Of a DNA stretch of 31,547 nucleotides, positions 23,124 to 31,506 are shown one piece after another; within the stretch, counting starts at the first letter, position 1; each line of letters begins with the position of its first letter. Origin of the DNA: an uncultured Gemmatimonadota bacterium (GTDB lineage: Bacteria > Gemmatimonadota > Gemmatimonadetes > Gemmatimonadales > Gemmatimonadaceae); assembly GCA_946479895.1 (NCBI GenBank), contig CAMLHT010000003.1, positions 1 to 31,547 on the forward strand, given 5' to 3'. The translations under genes were made by a program, and so were the position numbers. The notes under the pieces are model-generated. The model saw only the letters and a program-made list of their open reading frames with translations, ran no database searches and had not been told where the DNA came from.

Positions 23124-25094
23124 CTAGTCGTCTCCCGCCACCGCCAGCTCGCGGCGCTGATGCACGAAAGCCGGCATCGTCTGCGTCGCCAGCTGCAGGC
23201 TCACCGCGCAGGCCTTGAACTCGGCCGTGCCCGACCGAGGGTCGGTGGCGTTGATCGTCAGCGCATTCGTCGCGACGTCGTCCGGGAAGTGAAGCGTCAT
23301 GAACACCACGCCCTGCCGCAGCCCCGGGTCGATGAAGGCCGGCGCGACGACCGAGCCGCGACGGGACGTGATGCGCAGCAGCGTCCCGTTGGCGGCGCCG
23401 AGCCTTTCGGCGTCTTCCGGTGAGATGTCCACGGTCTCGCCGCGATGAAGCGGCGACGCGTATCCGTTGGACTGGACGCCGGTGTTGTAGGACTCGAGCC
23501 GCCGGCCCGTGGTGAGCGTGAACGGATACTCGTCGTCGGGGACTTCAACCGGGCCCTCGTGGTGCACGACCGAGAACGGCGCGAGGCGCCCGCGCCTGGA
23601 GGGGTCGTCGTTCCACAGGCGGTCGTGCAGGAACTTCGAACCCGGGTGGCTCTCGTCCCAGCACGGCCACTGGATGCCGTCGAGCTCCTCCAGCCGCCGG
23701 TAGCTCATTCCGGCGAACGCCGGCGCGAGTGAGCGGAACTCGTTCCACGTGCTTTCCGCCGTCGGTTCGCCGAAGTCCTTTCCCATGCGCCGGGCGATCT
23801 GCGAGATGATCCAAAGCTCGTCGCGCGCCTCGCCCGGCGGATCGACCACCTTCCGCATGCGCTGCACGCGTCGCTCGCTGTTGACCACCGTGCCGTCGCC
23901 TTCACACCACGTGGCGGCGGCCGGCAGCACGACGTCGGCCATCTGCGCCGTCTTCGTGAGGAAGATCTCCTGCACCACCAGGTGGTCGAGCTTCGACAGC
24001 ACGTGCTCCACGTGCGACGAGTCCGCGTCCGCCTGCGCCGGATTCTCGCCGATGCAGAAGAGCGCCGTCATCGCCCCGCGATCGATCGCGTCCATCATCT
24101 CGGTGAGGTTCCATCCGTTCTTCGGCGGGATCGTCGCCTGCCAGGCGCTCTCGAACCGCGCGCGATCGGCCGCGTTCTCCACGTCGTGGAACCCGGGCAG
24201 CTTGTTGGGCAGCGCGCCCATGTCGCCGCCCCCCTGGACGTTGTTCTGGCCGCGCATGGGATTGCAGCCGCATCCGTACCGGCCGACCTTGCCCGTCAGC
24301 AGGGCGAGGTTGATCAGCGCCAGCACGTTGTCCACCGCGTTGTGATGCTCGGTGATGCCCAGCGTCCAGCAGATCATGCCGCGGTCGGCCGTCGCGTAGG
24401 TGTGCGCGGCCTCGCGGATGATCTCCGCAGGGACTCCCGTGATGCTCGCGGCGAAATCCAGCGTGTATTCCTCGACCGCCGCGCGGTAGGCGTCGAATCC
24501 GGTCGTGCCGCGCGCGATGAAGTCCTCGTGCGCGAGGCCCGCGTGGATGATCTCCCGCGCCATCGCGTTGGCGAGCGCGATGTCGCTGCCGACGTTCAGG
24601 CCCAGCCACACGTCCGCCCACTGGGCCGACGACGTGCGACGCGGATCCATGACGTAGAGCCGCGTGCCTTTCCGGATGCCCTTCAGGAGGTGGTGGAACC
24701 AGATCGGATGCGCTTCGCGCGCGTTCGAGCCCCAGAGGAACACGACGTCCGTGTTCTCCGCCTCCTCATACGAAGAGGTGGATCCGCCCGCCCCGAACAC
24801 TGTCGCCAGACCGACGACGCTGGGAGCGTGTCAAGTTCGGTTGCAGCTGTCGATGTTGTTGGTGCCGAAGGCGGATCGCGCGAGCTTCGACGCGAGGTAA
24901 TTCACCTCGTTGCTCGATTTCGAGCAGGAGAAGACGCCGAGCGACGCGGGACCACGCAGGTCGCGATTGCGGCGGAACCCTTCGGCGGCGCGATCCAGCG
25001 CCTCATCCCAGGTCGCCTGTCGCAGCTCGCCGTTTTCGCGAACCAGCGGATGCGTCAGCCGGCTGTACCCGATCTGCGGTTTCTTTCGCTTCAT
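23124..25094 (-). CDS. fdhA: Formate dehydrogenase catalytic subunit, selenocysteine-containing (TGA at 24831-24833 read as Sec)
   Basis: This is a 656-residue molybdopterin oxidoreductase when the in-frame TGA is decoded as selenocysteine. The TGA is codon 88 in NIDSCNRT-U-HAPSVVGLAT, precisely the position of the metal-ligand Sec/Cys followed by the catalytic His in formate dehydrogenases. Downstream come VFLWGSNAREAHPIWFHH, CNPMRGQNNVQGGGDMG (MGD binding), FCIGENPAQADADSSHVEH, FLTKTAQMADVVLPAA and the C-terminal molydop-binding domain (TLTTGRRLESYNTGVQS). The start MKRKKPQIGYSRLTHP lacks the usual preceding YCGVGC cluster motif, which is on the separate polypeptide at 19639-20616. Read without recoding, the TGA would give an 87-residue stub and a headless remainder; the seamless homology on both sides argues against a pseudogene. 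Sec decoding genes (selA, selB, selC, selD) must lie elsewhere. Confidence 0.93.
24799..24833 (-). promoter_or_regulatory. SECIS element following the Sec codon of fdhA
   Basis: In the minus-strand mRNA the UGA (24833-24831) is followed after 18 nt by an apical loop GGUCU (24812-24808). It closes on a 6-bp stem GUCGUC/GGCGAC (with one G-U), then a single bulged A and two more pairs. Size, spacing and the GGUCU loop resemble the E. coli fdhF SECIS as I recall it, the SelB binding site. Confidence 0.85.
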
Positions 25095-25167
25095 CTGTAT
25101 GCAGGGATGAATTGGTGCTGATTGAGGATCGCAGGACGCTACACGATCAGCAACTCAGGGAGCCAAA

Positions 25168-25207
25168 GGATCATTACTGGTAAAAATTCTTTACAGCACT
25201 GTGATCC
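25168..25207. promoter_or_regulatory. Nested dyad in the intergenic region upstream of fdhA
   Basis: The 239-bp gap 25095-25333, between the divergent fdhA and lipoprotein genes, is much more AT-rich than its surroundings in its centre. It holds nested inverted repeats GGATCA (25168-25173)/TGATCC (25202-25207) and GTAAA/TTTAC around AATTC, 74 bp before the fdhA ATG. A regulatory site for the formate dehydrogenase operon is likely; the factor is unknown. I found no convincing sigma-54 or sigma-70 promoter. The rest of the gap shows nothing else recognisable. Confidence 0.4.
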
Positions 25208-25333
25208 ATGCCTGCAAAGAAAATTTGCGAAATCTGGATGCGCTTCAACGTAAAGCTTTAACGGGTAACGAGTTATGGCGCGGCACGCCGGATGCTACCC
25301 ATTTCTGCGGAACCTCTGCCCACGAGGACGTGC

Positions 25334-25930
25334 ATGCGTGCTCCGTCGATACGCCTCGCAGCTTCCGCTGCGCTGCTGCTGGTCGTCAGCTGCGACCGCA
25401 GTGTAACCGCTCCGGCAACTTCGGTCGCTGGCGCGACCCGTTCATTGCTCCCGACCACCGTGAAGGTCGTGGAGCGTGACCAGCCCCTCGCGACGGCGCA
25501 GTCGGCGTCGGCGGTGATCGGGCCGTTAGGCGGTCGGCTCTCGCTTCCGGATGCAGGCCTCTCAGTCGTGGTTCCGCCATTCGCGCTCAGCGCGCCGACT
25601 CGCATCACCGTGACCGCGGTCGCCGGCCGGCAGGTCGCGTATGAATTCGAGCCACACGGAATCCGGTTCCTCGTTCCGCTTCAGGTAACGCAATCCCTGA
25701 CGGGAACCAGCGCGATGAGCGGCGGCTTGTTGCCGAAGCCGCTGATCGCCGGTTACTTCGCGAATCTCTCGGATCTCGATCCCCTCGCGGGGACGGGCCT
25801 CGTGTCGGAGATTCTGGGAACGTCGGTCAGTCTGCTCACGAGAACGGTGAGTTTCCCGGTCTGGCACTTTTCCGGGTATCTCGTCGCCACTGGCGACGGC
25901 AGCAACGGCACCGACGAATCAGCACAGTAG
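25334..25930 (+). CDS. Lipoprotein with ZU5-like segment
   Basis: This is a 198-residue protein. The N-terminus MRAPSIRLAASAALLLVVSC ends at a lipobox-type VVSC, so it is predicted to be lipid-anchored. Residues about 60-110 (IGPLGGRLSLPDAGLSVVVP, then PFALSAPTRITVTAV) match the ZU5-like pattern (GG-x-[IL]-x-LPD-x-G-[LV]-x-[VI]-x-x-P-x-GAL), a beta domain seen in secreted proteins. A second beta-rich part covers the rest. No enzyme motif is seen. The start ATG at 25334 has GAGGA upstream at good spacing; an in-frame start at 25292 would precede the signal peptide. It is followed by the TPR gene after 44 bp on the same strand. Confidence 0.8.
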   Translation: MRAPSIRLAASAALLLVVSCDRSVTAPATSVAGATRSLLPTTVKVVERDQPLATAQSASAVIGPLGGRLSLPDAGLSVVVPPFALSAPTRITVTAVAGRQVAYEFEPHGIRFLVPLQVTQSLTGTSAMSGGLLPKPLIAGYFANLSDLDPLAGTGLVSEILGTSVSLLTRTVSFPVWHFSGYLVATGDGSNGTDESAQ

Positions 25931-25974
25931 GGCACGTTCCTTCGCCCGGGAAACCCCGATCGCTGGAGGTGCGT

Positions 25975-27081
25975 GTGAGACAGCAGTCATCTGAACGGAA
26001 GGGCACTACGAGTCGCAAGTCACCTGATCCACGAAAAGGACTCTCGCCGCGGCGCACACCGCCCACGGTGGAAGGCCGCCGCCTGGCCGAGCTGGCGATG
26101 GCTGCCGGCCTCGGATCCACGGCCGACGATCTCATCCTCCGTTCGGACCGCGAGTCTCTCGCCATGCTCGGCGCCGATGAGGAGTCGCCGCTCCTCGCCG
26201 ACGTCCTGCGGTGGCAGGGCTCCGTCGTTCGCGACCGGGGGCAGACCTCGGACGCCGAGGCGCTGTACCAGCGCAGCCTCGACGTCGCTCGCCGCCTCGA
26301 GTACGAGGCCGGGCAGGCGCACGCCCTCAATTGCCTTGGCTCGGTCGCGCAGCGTCGCGGAGATCTCACCGCCGCGAGGAACTACTATCTCGAGGCGCAG
26401 CGCATCGCCGAGGTCTGTGGCGAAGGCCGGCTTGCCGGAATGATCCAGCAGAACCTGGGAATCGTGGCGGACATCGTCGGCGACGCCGAGGCGGCGTTCA
26501 GCCACTATCACGCGAGCCTTCACGCGTTCGAGTCCACCCACGACAGTCACGCCATGACGCTCGTGCTCAACAACCTCGGCGTCGCGCAGCTGAAGAGCGG
26601 CCGTCTCGACGACGCCCGGAGCTCGTATGACCGCGCGCTCACCCTCGCCCGATACCGCGGTGACCTGCTCTCCGAGGGCGTCATCGAGGAGAACATCGCC
26701 GAGCTGGAGCTGAAGCGTGGCCGCGTCGACGAGGCGAGGCATTCCGTCGACCGCGCCCTGGAGATCGCCGAGCTGCGCCAGGACCGGATGCGGCGAGCCG
26801 CGGCCCTCAGGCTGCGGGGCATCGCGTTACGGATCGGGGGGCGACCGGAGGAGGCGCTCGAGCCCCTGCGGACGGCCATGGCGCTCAGCGCCGTCGCCGA
26901 GGACGCGCTGCTGGGGGGCGAGATCATGTACGAGTGCGGCCTGGCCCTCGCGGCAATGGGTCGGAAGGTCGAGGCCCGTCAGTCGTATCAGGCGGCGATG
27001 GACGCCTTCGAGCGGATCGGCGCCAATGGACTGATGGACCGGGTCACCCTGAGCCTCGAGGAAGTCGCCACCCCGTCCTGA
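25975..27081 (+). CDS. Tetratricopeptide-repeat protein (signalling partner)
   Basis: This is a 368-residue cytosolic protein. After a basic N-terminus (about 35 residues) it is alpha-helical and made of about seven TPR units, for example AHALNCLGSVAQRRGDLTAA, QNLGIVADIVGDAEAAFSHY and VLNNLGVAQLKSGRLDDARS. No catalytic domain is attached. GTG 25975 is preferred over GTG 25969 because GGAGG ends 5 nt before it. Its TPR region closely resembles that of the HD-GYP protein at 28176-29816 (shared AHA-N, RGDL, QNLGI, HY-xx-SL-xA and VLNN positions), so the two are paralogues flanking the sigma-54 activator. A role as a regulatory or sensory partner of that activator is inferred from position. Confidence 0.85.
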   Translation: MRQQSSERKGTTSRKSPDPRKGLSPRRTPPTVEGRRLAELAMAAGLGSTADDLILRSDRESLAMLGADEESPLLADVLRWQGSVVRDRGQTSDAEALYQRSLDVARRLEYEAGQAHALNCLGSVAQRRGDLTAARNYYLEAQRIAEVCGEGRLAGMIQQNLGIVADIVGDAEAAFSHYHASLHAFESTHDSHAMTLVLNNLGVAQLKSGRLDDARSSYDRALTLARYRGDLLSEGVIEENIAELELKRGRVDEARHSVDRALEIAELRQDRMRRAAALRLRGIALRIGGRPEEALEPLRTAMALSAVAEDALLGGEIMYECGLALAAMGRKVEARQSYQAAMDAFERIGANGLMDRVTLSLEEVATPS

Positions 27082-27082
27082 C

Positions 27083-27096
27083 ACGGCAATCCGTGA
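27083..27096. promoter_or_regulatory. Short hairpin just after the TPR gene
   Basis: CACGG-CAAT-CCGTG follows the TPR stop codon by one base. It could be a small transcript-end or pause hairpin; there is no U-run. Confidence 0.2.
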
Positions 27097-27110
27097 CAGA
27101 CGGGCCCGGT

Positions 27111-27134
27111 TGAGCGTCCGTTTCGTGACGCTCA
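27111..27134. promoter_or_regulatory. Palindromic site upstream of the sigma-54 activator gene
   Basis: Perfect 8-bp arms TGAGCGTC and GACGCTCA are separated by 8 bp (centres 16 bp apart, about 1.5 helical turns), ending 16 bp before the GTG at 27151. The geometry suits an activator or repressor dimer, such as the Fis-type HTH of the gene that follows; a hairpin in the mRNA leader is the alternative. Confidence 0.5.
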
Positions 27135-27150
27135 GCACACGAGAGTTCTG

Positions 27151-28179
27151 GTGGCAAACGCCGACGGCGGCATGGTCCCGGGCACGGGCGAAACTCCCGA
27201 TTTCGGGTTCAAGAACATCATCGGGACGACCCGGTCCATCAGGGACGCGGTGGACCTCGCGCGCCGGGTGGCCGCGGCGCGACGGACAACGGTCCTGCTG
27301 GTCGGTGAAACCGGCACCGGCAAGGAGCTCTTTGCCCGCGGCATTCACTACTCGAGCGCCGCCGCTCACGAGCCCTTCGTCGCGATCAACTGCGCCGCCA
27401 TTCCCGAATCGCTGCTGGAGTCCGAGCTGTTCGGGCACGAGAAGGGCGCCTTCACCGGCGCCCACGCGCGCAAGCACGGCCTCCTCGAGGTGGCCGGATC
27501 GGGCACCATCTTCCTCGACGAAATCCACCACCTTCCGCAGACGCTGCAGCCGAAGCTGCTGCGAGCCCTCGAATCGCGATCCGTTCGGCGCCTCGGCGGC
27601 TTCGACGAGATCGCGATCGACTGCCGCGTGATCGCGGCCGCCGGACTGATGCTGGAGCAGGTCGTCGCGACCGGGGAGTTTCGCGAGGATCTCTTCTACC
27701 GGCTCAACGTCTTCTCGATCACCATCCCGCCGCTGCGGGACCGCGTCGAGGACATCGAGCTCATCGCCCGCCATTACCTCGAGCAGGAGACGCGCGAGTA
27801 CCAGGGTCCCCGCCGCTTTTCCGACGAGGCCATCGAGGCGATGCGCAACCACCGCTGGCCCGGCAACGTCCGGGAGCTCAAGAACGTGGTCGAGCGCGCG
27901 GCGATCCTCAGCGGCGACGCGTCGATCGTGCGTCCCGAGCACCTCATGATCCAGCGGCGGTCGGCCGGGCGGCCCACCAGCGGCGCCGAGGGCGGGGACA
28001 TCCGGATTCCCAGGGAAGGGAAGTCGATGGCCGAAATCGAGCGCGAGGCGGTGCGTATCACGCTGCAGATGACGGGCGGCAACCAGGCTGCCGCGGCGCG
28101 ACTGCTCCAGATTTCCCGCCCGACGCTCGCGAAGAAGATGCAGGAAGGCGTGGCGAAGGCGGCACCCGTCGCGTCGTGA
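27151..28179 (+). CDS. Sigma-54-dependent transcriptional activator (AAA+ and Fis HTH, no receiver domain)
   Basis: This is a 342-residue enhancer-binding protein. The AAA+ sigma-54 interaction domain has Walker A GETGTGKE (residues 52-59), the sigma-54-contacting GAFTGA loop (99-104), Walker B GTIFLDEI (119-126), [10 protein letters not shown] and the [13 protein letters not shown] sensor/R-finger region. A C-terminal Fis-type HTH follows ([17 protein letters not shown]). There are only about 20 residues before the AAA+ domain, so no receiver, GAF or PAS input domain exists; activity must be set by another protein or by abundance. The flanking TPR proteins are the obvious candidates. The start GTG at 27151 is weakly supported; ATG 27172 is the alternative. 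It is coupled to the next gene by a GTGA overlap (28176-28179). Confidence 0.93.
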   Translation: MANADGGMVPGTGETPDFGFKNIIGTTRSIRDAVDLARRVAAARRTTVLLVGETGTGKELFARGIHYSSAAAHEPFVAINCAAIPESLLESELFGHEKGAFTGAHARKHGLLEVAGSGTIFLDEIHHLPQTLQPKLLRALESRSVRRLGGFDEIAIDCRVIAAAGLMLEQVVATGEFREDLFYRLNVFSITIPPLRDRVEDIELIARHYLEQETREYQGPRRFSDEAIEAMRNHRWPGNVRELKNVVERAAILSGDASIVRPEHLMIQRRSAGRPTSGAEGGDIRIPREGKSMAEIEREAVRITLQMTGGNQAAAARLLQISRPTLAKKMQEGVAKAAPVAS

Positions 28180-29816
28180 GCACGCCGCTGCCGTTTGCCG
28201 CGCTTCGTCCGGAAGTCGCGGCGCTCGTCGAGCAGGCGCGCAAGGCCGAGCGCGATGGTCAGCGGGCGCTCGCGCGAAGCAGCTACGAGCGCGCGATCCG
28301 GATGCTGGGGCGCGACGAGGCCGATCTCGTCCCGACGCTGATCCGGCGCATCGCGCGCAGCTATATCGACGACGGCATCTTCGACGCGGCCCTCGACTGT
28401 CTTGCGGCCGCGCAGCACCTCTCGCGCGCGCGGGGTGACACGGCGGGGGTGGCGCACGCCGTCAACCAGATGGCGACCGCCAACCTGCAGCGCGGCGATC
28501 TCGAGTCGGCCGAAGCGCTCTACCACAAGGCCCAGGCCCTGGCGGAAACCGCCGGCGACGCGTCGCTCGAGGCGATGGTGTCCCAGAACCTTGGCATCCT
28601 GGCGGGGCTGCGCGGAAACCTCGATGCGGCCCTGATCCACTATCAGCAGAGCCTCTGCGCCTACCGCGACCTCGACCTCGGCGAATACGTGGGCCCGGTG
28701 CTGAACAACATGGCGATGGCCTACGCGACGCTCCGGCGCTGGCCCGAGGCCGAGCGCAGCTACGAGGACGCTCTCGCGGAGACGCGGACCTTCGGCGATC
28801 GCGCGGCGGGCCGCATGATCGAGATCAATCGGATCGACATGTGGCTGGCGCGCGGAGAGCTGCCGCGCGCGGCCGCCGCCAGCCAGTCCGTGCTCGCCGA
28901 AGCGACGGCGGCATCCGACCAGCGCGCGATCGGCGAGATCTCGAAGCACCTGGGCGTGATCGCGAGGACCCGCGGCGAGCATGTGGACGCCGAGCGCTGG
29001 CTCGACGCCGCGTACGGCAATGCGATGAAGCGGGAGGACCTCCTGCTCGCGGCCGAAACCGCCCGCGAGCAGGCCGAGCTCCATGAAATGCTCGGCCGCA
29101 ATCGAGAGACCCTGCGGGCGCTGGGCCTGTCGCACCGGCTCTTCACACGCCTCAAGGCGAAGCGCAACCTGGCCGACCTCGCCACCCGGGTCGAGCGACT
29201 CGAGACGCGGTTCTTCGACGTCGTGCATCGCTGGGCGCAGCACATCGAATCGAAGGATCCGTACACGCGGGGCCACTGCGAGCGGGTTGCCGAATACGCC
29301 TGCGCCCTGGCGCGCGAGGTGGGTCTCGAGGACCTGACGATGTTCTGGTTCCGCATCGGCGCGCTGCTCCACGACGTCGGGAAGATCGAGGTGCCGACCG
29401 AGATCCTGACCAAGGCCGGGCCCCTCACGGATGACGAGCGCCGGCTGATGGAGCGGCACGCGAGCGCCGGTGCCGACCTCCTCCGCGACATCGAGTTCCC
29501 GTGGGACGTGCTGCCAATGATTCGCGGCCATCACGAGCGCTGGGACGGCACCGGGTATCCCGATCGCCTGGCCCGGGAGGACATCCCGATGACGGCGCGC
29601 ATCCTCTGCATCGCCGACGTCTACGACGCGCTCGCCAGCGACCGGCCGTATCGCCCAGGGTTCTCGCGCGACGAGGCGCTCGCGATCATGCAACGCGAGG
29701 TCGGTACGGTGTTCGACCCCGATCTGTTCGCTCCCTTCCTGAAGGTGCTCATGACGCCGGGCATCGCGGCGCGGGCGGGCGAGCGGCCGCGCATGGTCGG
29801 CTACCGGGAGGCCTGA
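28176..29816 (+). CDS. TPR/HD-GYP domain protein (probable cyclic-di-GMP phosphodiesterase)
   Basis: This is a 546-residue protein. Residues about 15-345 are TPR repeats resembling those of the protein at 25975-27081. A short helical connector leads to a C-terminal HD-GYP domain with [20 protein letters not shown], the HD pair in [11 protein letters not shown] (His399-Asp400), [12 protein letters not shown], and [11 protein letters not shown] (His452-His453, GYP intact). All metal-binding and signature residues look complete, so hydrolysis of cyclic-di-GMP is expected. The TPR part likely senses a partner protein. GTG 28176 overlaps the activator stop by 4 nt. An activator with no input domain plus a c-di-GMP hydrolase with TPR suggests linked transcriptional and second-messenger output. 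Confidence 0.93.
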   Translation: MSTPLPFAALRPEVAALVEQARKAERDGQRALARSSYERAIRMLGRDEADLVPTLIRRIARSYIDDGIFDAALDCLAAAQHLSRARGDTAGVAHAVNQMATANLQRGDLESAEALYHKAQALAETAGDASLEAMVSQNLGILAGLRGNLDAALIHYQQSLCAYRDLDLGEYVGPVLNNMAMAYATLRRWPEAERSYEDALAETRTFGDRAAGRMIEINRIDMWLARGELPRAAAASQSVLAEATAASDQRAIGEISKHLGVIARTRGEHVDAERWLDAAYGNAMKREDLLLAAETAREQAELHEMLGRNRETLRALGLSHRLFTRLKAKRNLADLATRVERLETRFFDVVHRWAQHIESKDPYTRGHCERVAEYACALAREVGLEDLTMFWFRIGALLHDVGKIEVPTEILTKAGPLTDDERRLMERHASAGADLLRDIEFPWDVLPMIRGHHERWDGTGYPDRLAREDIPMTARILCIADVYDALASDRPYRPGFSRDEALAIMQREVGTVFDPDLFAPFLKVLMTPGIAARAGERPRMVGYREA

Positions 29817-29883
29817 GCCGGCAGCACGCCCGCGCCTCTGGACGCCTTGGCTAGACTTCGCTGAGGCATCGAATGGAGGCATC

Positions 29884-30291
29884 ATGAGTGGCAAGCGCGA
29901 GGTCGAGAAGACCGAGGCGGAGTGGAAGGCGACCCTCACTCCCGAGCAGTATCGCATCATGCGCGAGAAGGGCACCGAGCGCGCGTTCACCGGCGCCTAC
30001 GTGGACAACCACGAGCACGGCATGTATCGCTGCGCGGCCTGCCACGAGCCCCTGTTCGACTCCGACACCAAGTTCGACTCCGGCTCAGGGTGGCCGAGCT
30101 TCTTCCAGCCGCTCTCGCCCAATGCGGTGGACACCGAGGAGGATCGGACGCACGGCATGCGGCGCACCGAGGTCATGTGCCGGAAGTGCGGAGCGCACCT
30201 CGGCCACGTCTTCAACGACGGCCCGAATCCCACCGGCCTCCGGTACTGCGTGAACTCCGCCTCGCTCGACTTCGAGAAGCGGTCGAAGTGA
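29884..30291 (+). CDS. msrB: Peptide-methionine (R)-S-oxide reductase
   Basis: This 135-residue enzyme reduces the R epimer of methionine sulfoxide in proteins. The zinc site is Cys50-xx-Cys53 ([11 protein letters not shown]) and Cys99-xx-Cys102 ([13 protein letters not shown]). The catalytic Cys122 lies in RYCVNSASL, and the SGSGWPSF block is present. No signal peptide, so cytosolic. The ATG at 29884 has GGAGG 5 nt upstream, a strong ribosome-binding site. It is followed after 4 nt by the MoeB-like gene and probably cotranscribed with it. Confidence 0.97.
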   Translation: MSGKREVEKTEAEWKATLTPEQYRIMREKGTERAFTGAYVDNHEHGMYRCAACHEPLFDSDTKFDSGSGWPSFFQPLSPNAVDTEEDRTHGMRRTEVMCRKCGAHLGHVFNDGPNPTGLRYCVNSASLDFEKRSK

Positions 30292-30295
30292 AGCG

Positions 30296-31477
30296 GTGAG
30301 CTACACTCGCGTTGCGGCGTTGCCGCCGTCGGCGCTTCCGGAGCTCTCGCCGGAAGAGGCCCGACGGTACAGCAGGCACCTGCGGCTGCCGCATGTGATG
30401 CTCGAGGGGCAGCGGCGGCTCAAGGCGTCGCGCGTGCTGGTCGTCGGGGCAGGGGGCCTCGGCTCCCCGGTGGCCCTGTACCTCGCGGCGGCCGGTGTGG
30501 GGCACCTCGGTCTCGTCGACTTCGACGACGTCGATCTCACCAACCTCCAGCGGCAGCTCCTGCACGGTACGCGCGACGTCGGCAGGAGCAAGCTGGAATC
30601 CGCCCGCGATCGCCTCCACGACGTCAACCCGAACGTCGACGTTGCCCTCTACCCGGAGCGGCTCACGTCGGCGAACGCCCTCGGAATCATGCGGGGGTTC
30701 GACGTCGTCGTCGACGGCACCGACAACTTCGCGACCCGCTACCTGACGAACGATGCCTGTGTGCTGCTCGGCATCCCGAACGTCTACGGGAGCGTGTACC
30801 GCTTCGAGGGCCAGTCGTCGGTCTTCGCGACGGCCGAGGGCCCGTGCTATCGCTGTCTTTTTCGCGAGCCGCCGCCTCCGGGGCTCGTGCCGAGCTGCGC
30901 CGAAGGCGGAGTGCTGGGCGTCCTGCCGGGGATGATCGGGACGATCCAGGCGAACGAGACCATCAAGCTCCTGATCGGTTCCGGCGAGCCGCTGGTCGGG
31001 AAGCTGCTGTTGTGCGACGCGCTCGCCGGCAGCTTCCGCACGATCGCCATTCGCCGTGACCCGGAGTGCCCCGCGTGCGGGACTCGCGAGATTCGCGAGC
31101 TGATCGACTATGACGCCTTCTGTGGAACACCGATGCCTGACATGAACACCACCGGGGTGCCCGGTGAGATCACGCCGCGCGAGCTCGCCGACCGGATCCG
31201 GAGCGGCCACCCGCCGCGCATCATCGACGTGCGCGAACCGCACGAGCACGCGTACGCTCGCATCCCCAACGATGAGCTGGTGCCGCTGGCGCAGCTCGGC
31301 AACCTGGTTCCGTCACTGGATCCGAGCGCGGAGCTGGTGCTGTATTGCCACTCGGGCGCCCGGAGCGCATGGGCCGCGAACCAGCTTCGCGCGCTGGGGT
31401 TCACGAACGTGCTCAACATGACCGGGGGCATCACGCGCTGGAGCGACGAGGTCGACCCGACGGTACCGAAGTACTAG
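30296..31477 (+). CDS. MoeB/ThiF-type adenylyltransferase with C-terminal rhodanese domain (MoeZ-like)
   Basis: This is a 393-residue protein. The N-terminal E1-like domain has the nucleotide loop VVGAGGLGSP (about residues 49-58), D-x-D-x-V-D-LTNLQRQ, VVDGTDNF-x-TRY, and zinc cysteines CYRC and CPAC. The C-terminal rhodanese domain (about residues 285-390) has IIDVREPHEHAYARI and the active-site loop YCHSGARSA with Cys351. Such fusions adenylate the C-terminal glycine of a small sulfur carrier (MoaD, ThiS or CysO) and then thiolate it, serving molybdopterin, thiamine or cysteine/thiouridine synthesis. A molybdopterin role would fit the formate dehydrogenase and fdhD of this window, but the carrier protein is not here. 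The start GTG at 30296 is 4 nt after msrB. Confidence 0.93.
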   Translation: MSYTRVAALPPSALPELSPEEARRYSRHLRLPHVMLEGQRRLKASRVLVVGAGGLGSPVALYLAAAGVGHLGLVDFDDVDLTNLQRQLLHGTRDVGRSKLESARDRLHDVNPNVDVALYPERLTSANALGIMRGFDVVVDGTDNFATRYLTNDACVLLGIPNVYGSVYRFEGQSSVFATAEGPCYRCLFREPPPPGLVPSCAEGGVLGVLPGMIGTIQANETIKLLIGSGEPLVGKLLLCDALAGSFRTIAIRRDPECPACGTREIRELIDYDAFCGTPMPDMNTTGVPGEITPRELADRIRSGHPPRIIDVREPHEHAYARIPNDELVPLAQLGNLVPSLDPSAELVLYCHSGARSAWAANQLRALGFTNVLNMTGGITRWSDEVDPTVPKY

Positions 31478-31506
31478 GGGGGAGGACGGAGGGCGGAGGA
31501 CGGAGG
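31478..31506. repeat. Polypurine repeat after the MoeB-like gene
   Basis: GGAGGACGGAGGGCGGAGG and a further GACGGAGG unit follow the stop codon. The same 19-mer is present in reverse complement within 3975-4022. The remaining bases to the window end (31507-31547) show no gene. Confidence 0.8.

Noticed and set aside
24831..24833. TGA as a nonsense mutation making fdhA a pseudogene
   Set aside because: It falls at the exact Sec/Cys ligand position, homology is continuous on both sides, and a SECIS-like hairpin follows at the right distance.
25095..25333. A sigma-54 (GG-N10-GC type) promoter for the formate dehydrogenase operon
   Set aside because: I looked on the minus strand for TGGCAC-N5-TTGC-like sequence and found no acceptable match.
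27774..29990. A 738-codon minus-strand open frame, the second longest in the window
   Set aside because: It is antisense to the activator and the TPR/HD-GYP gene, whose domains are complete. Its product is Arg/His/Ala-rich with no family resemblance, as expected for a shadow frame at high GC.
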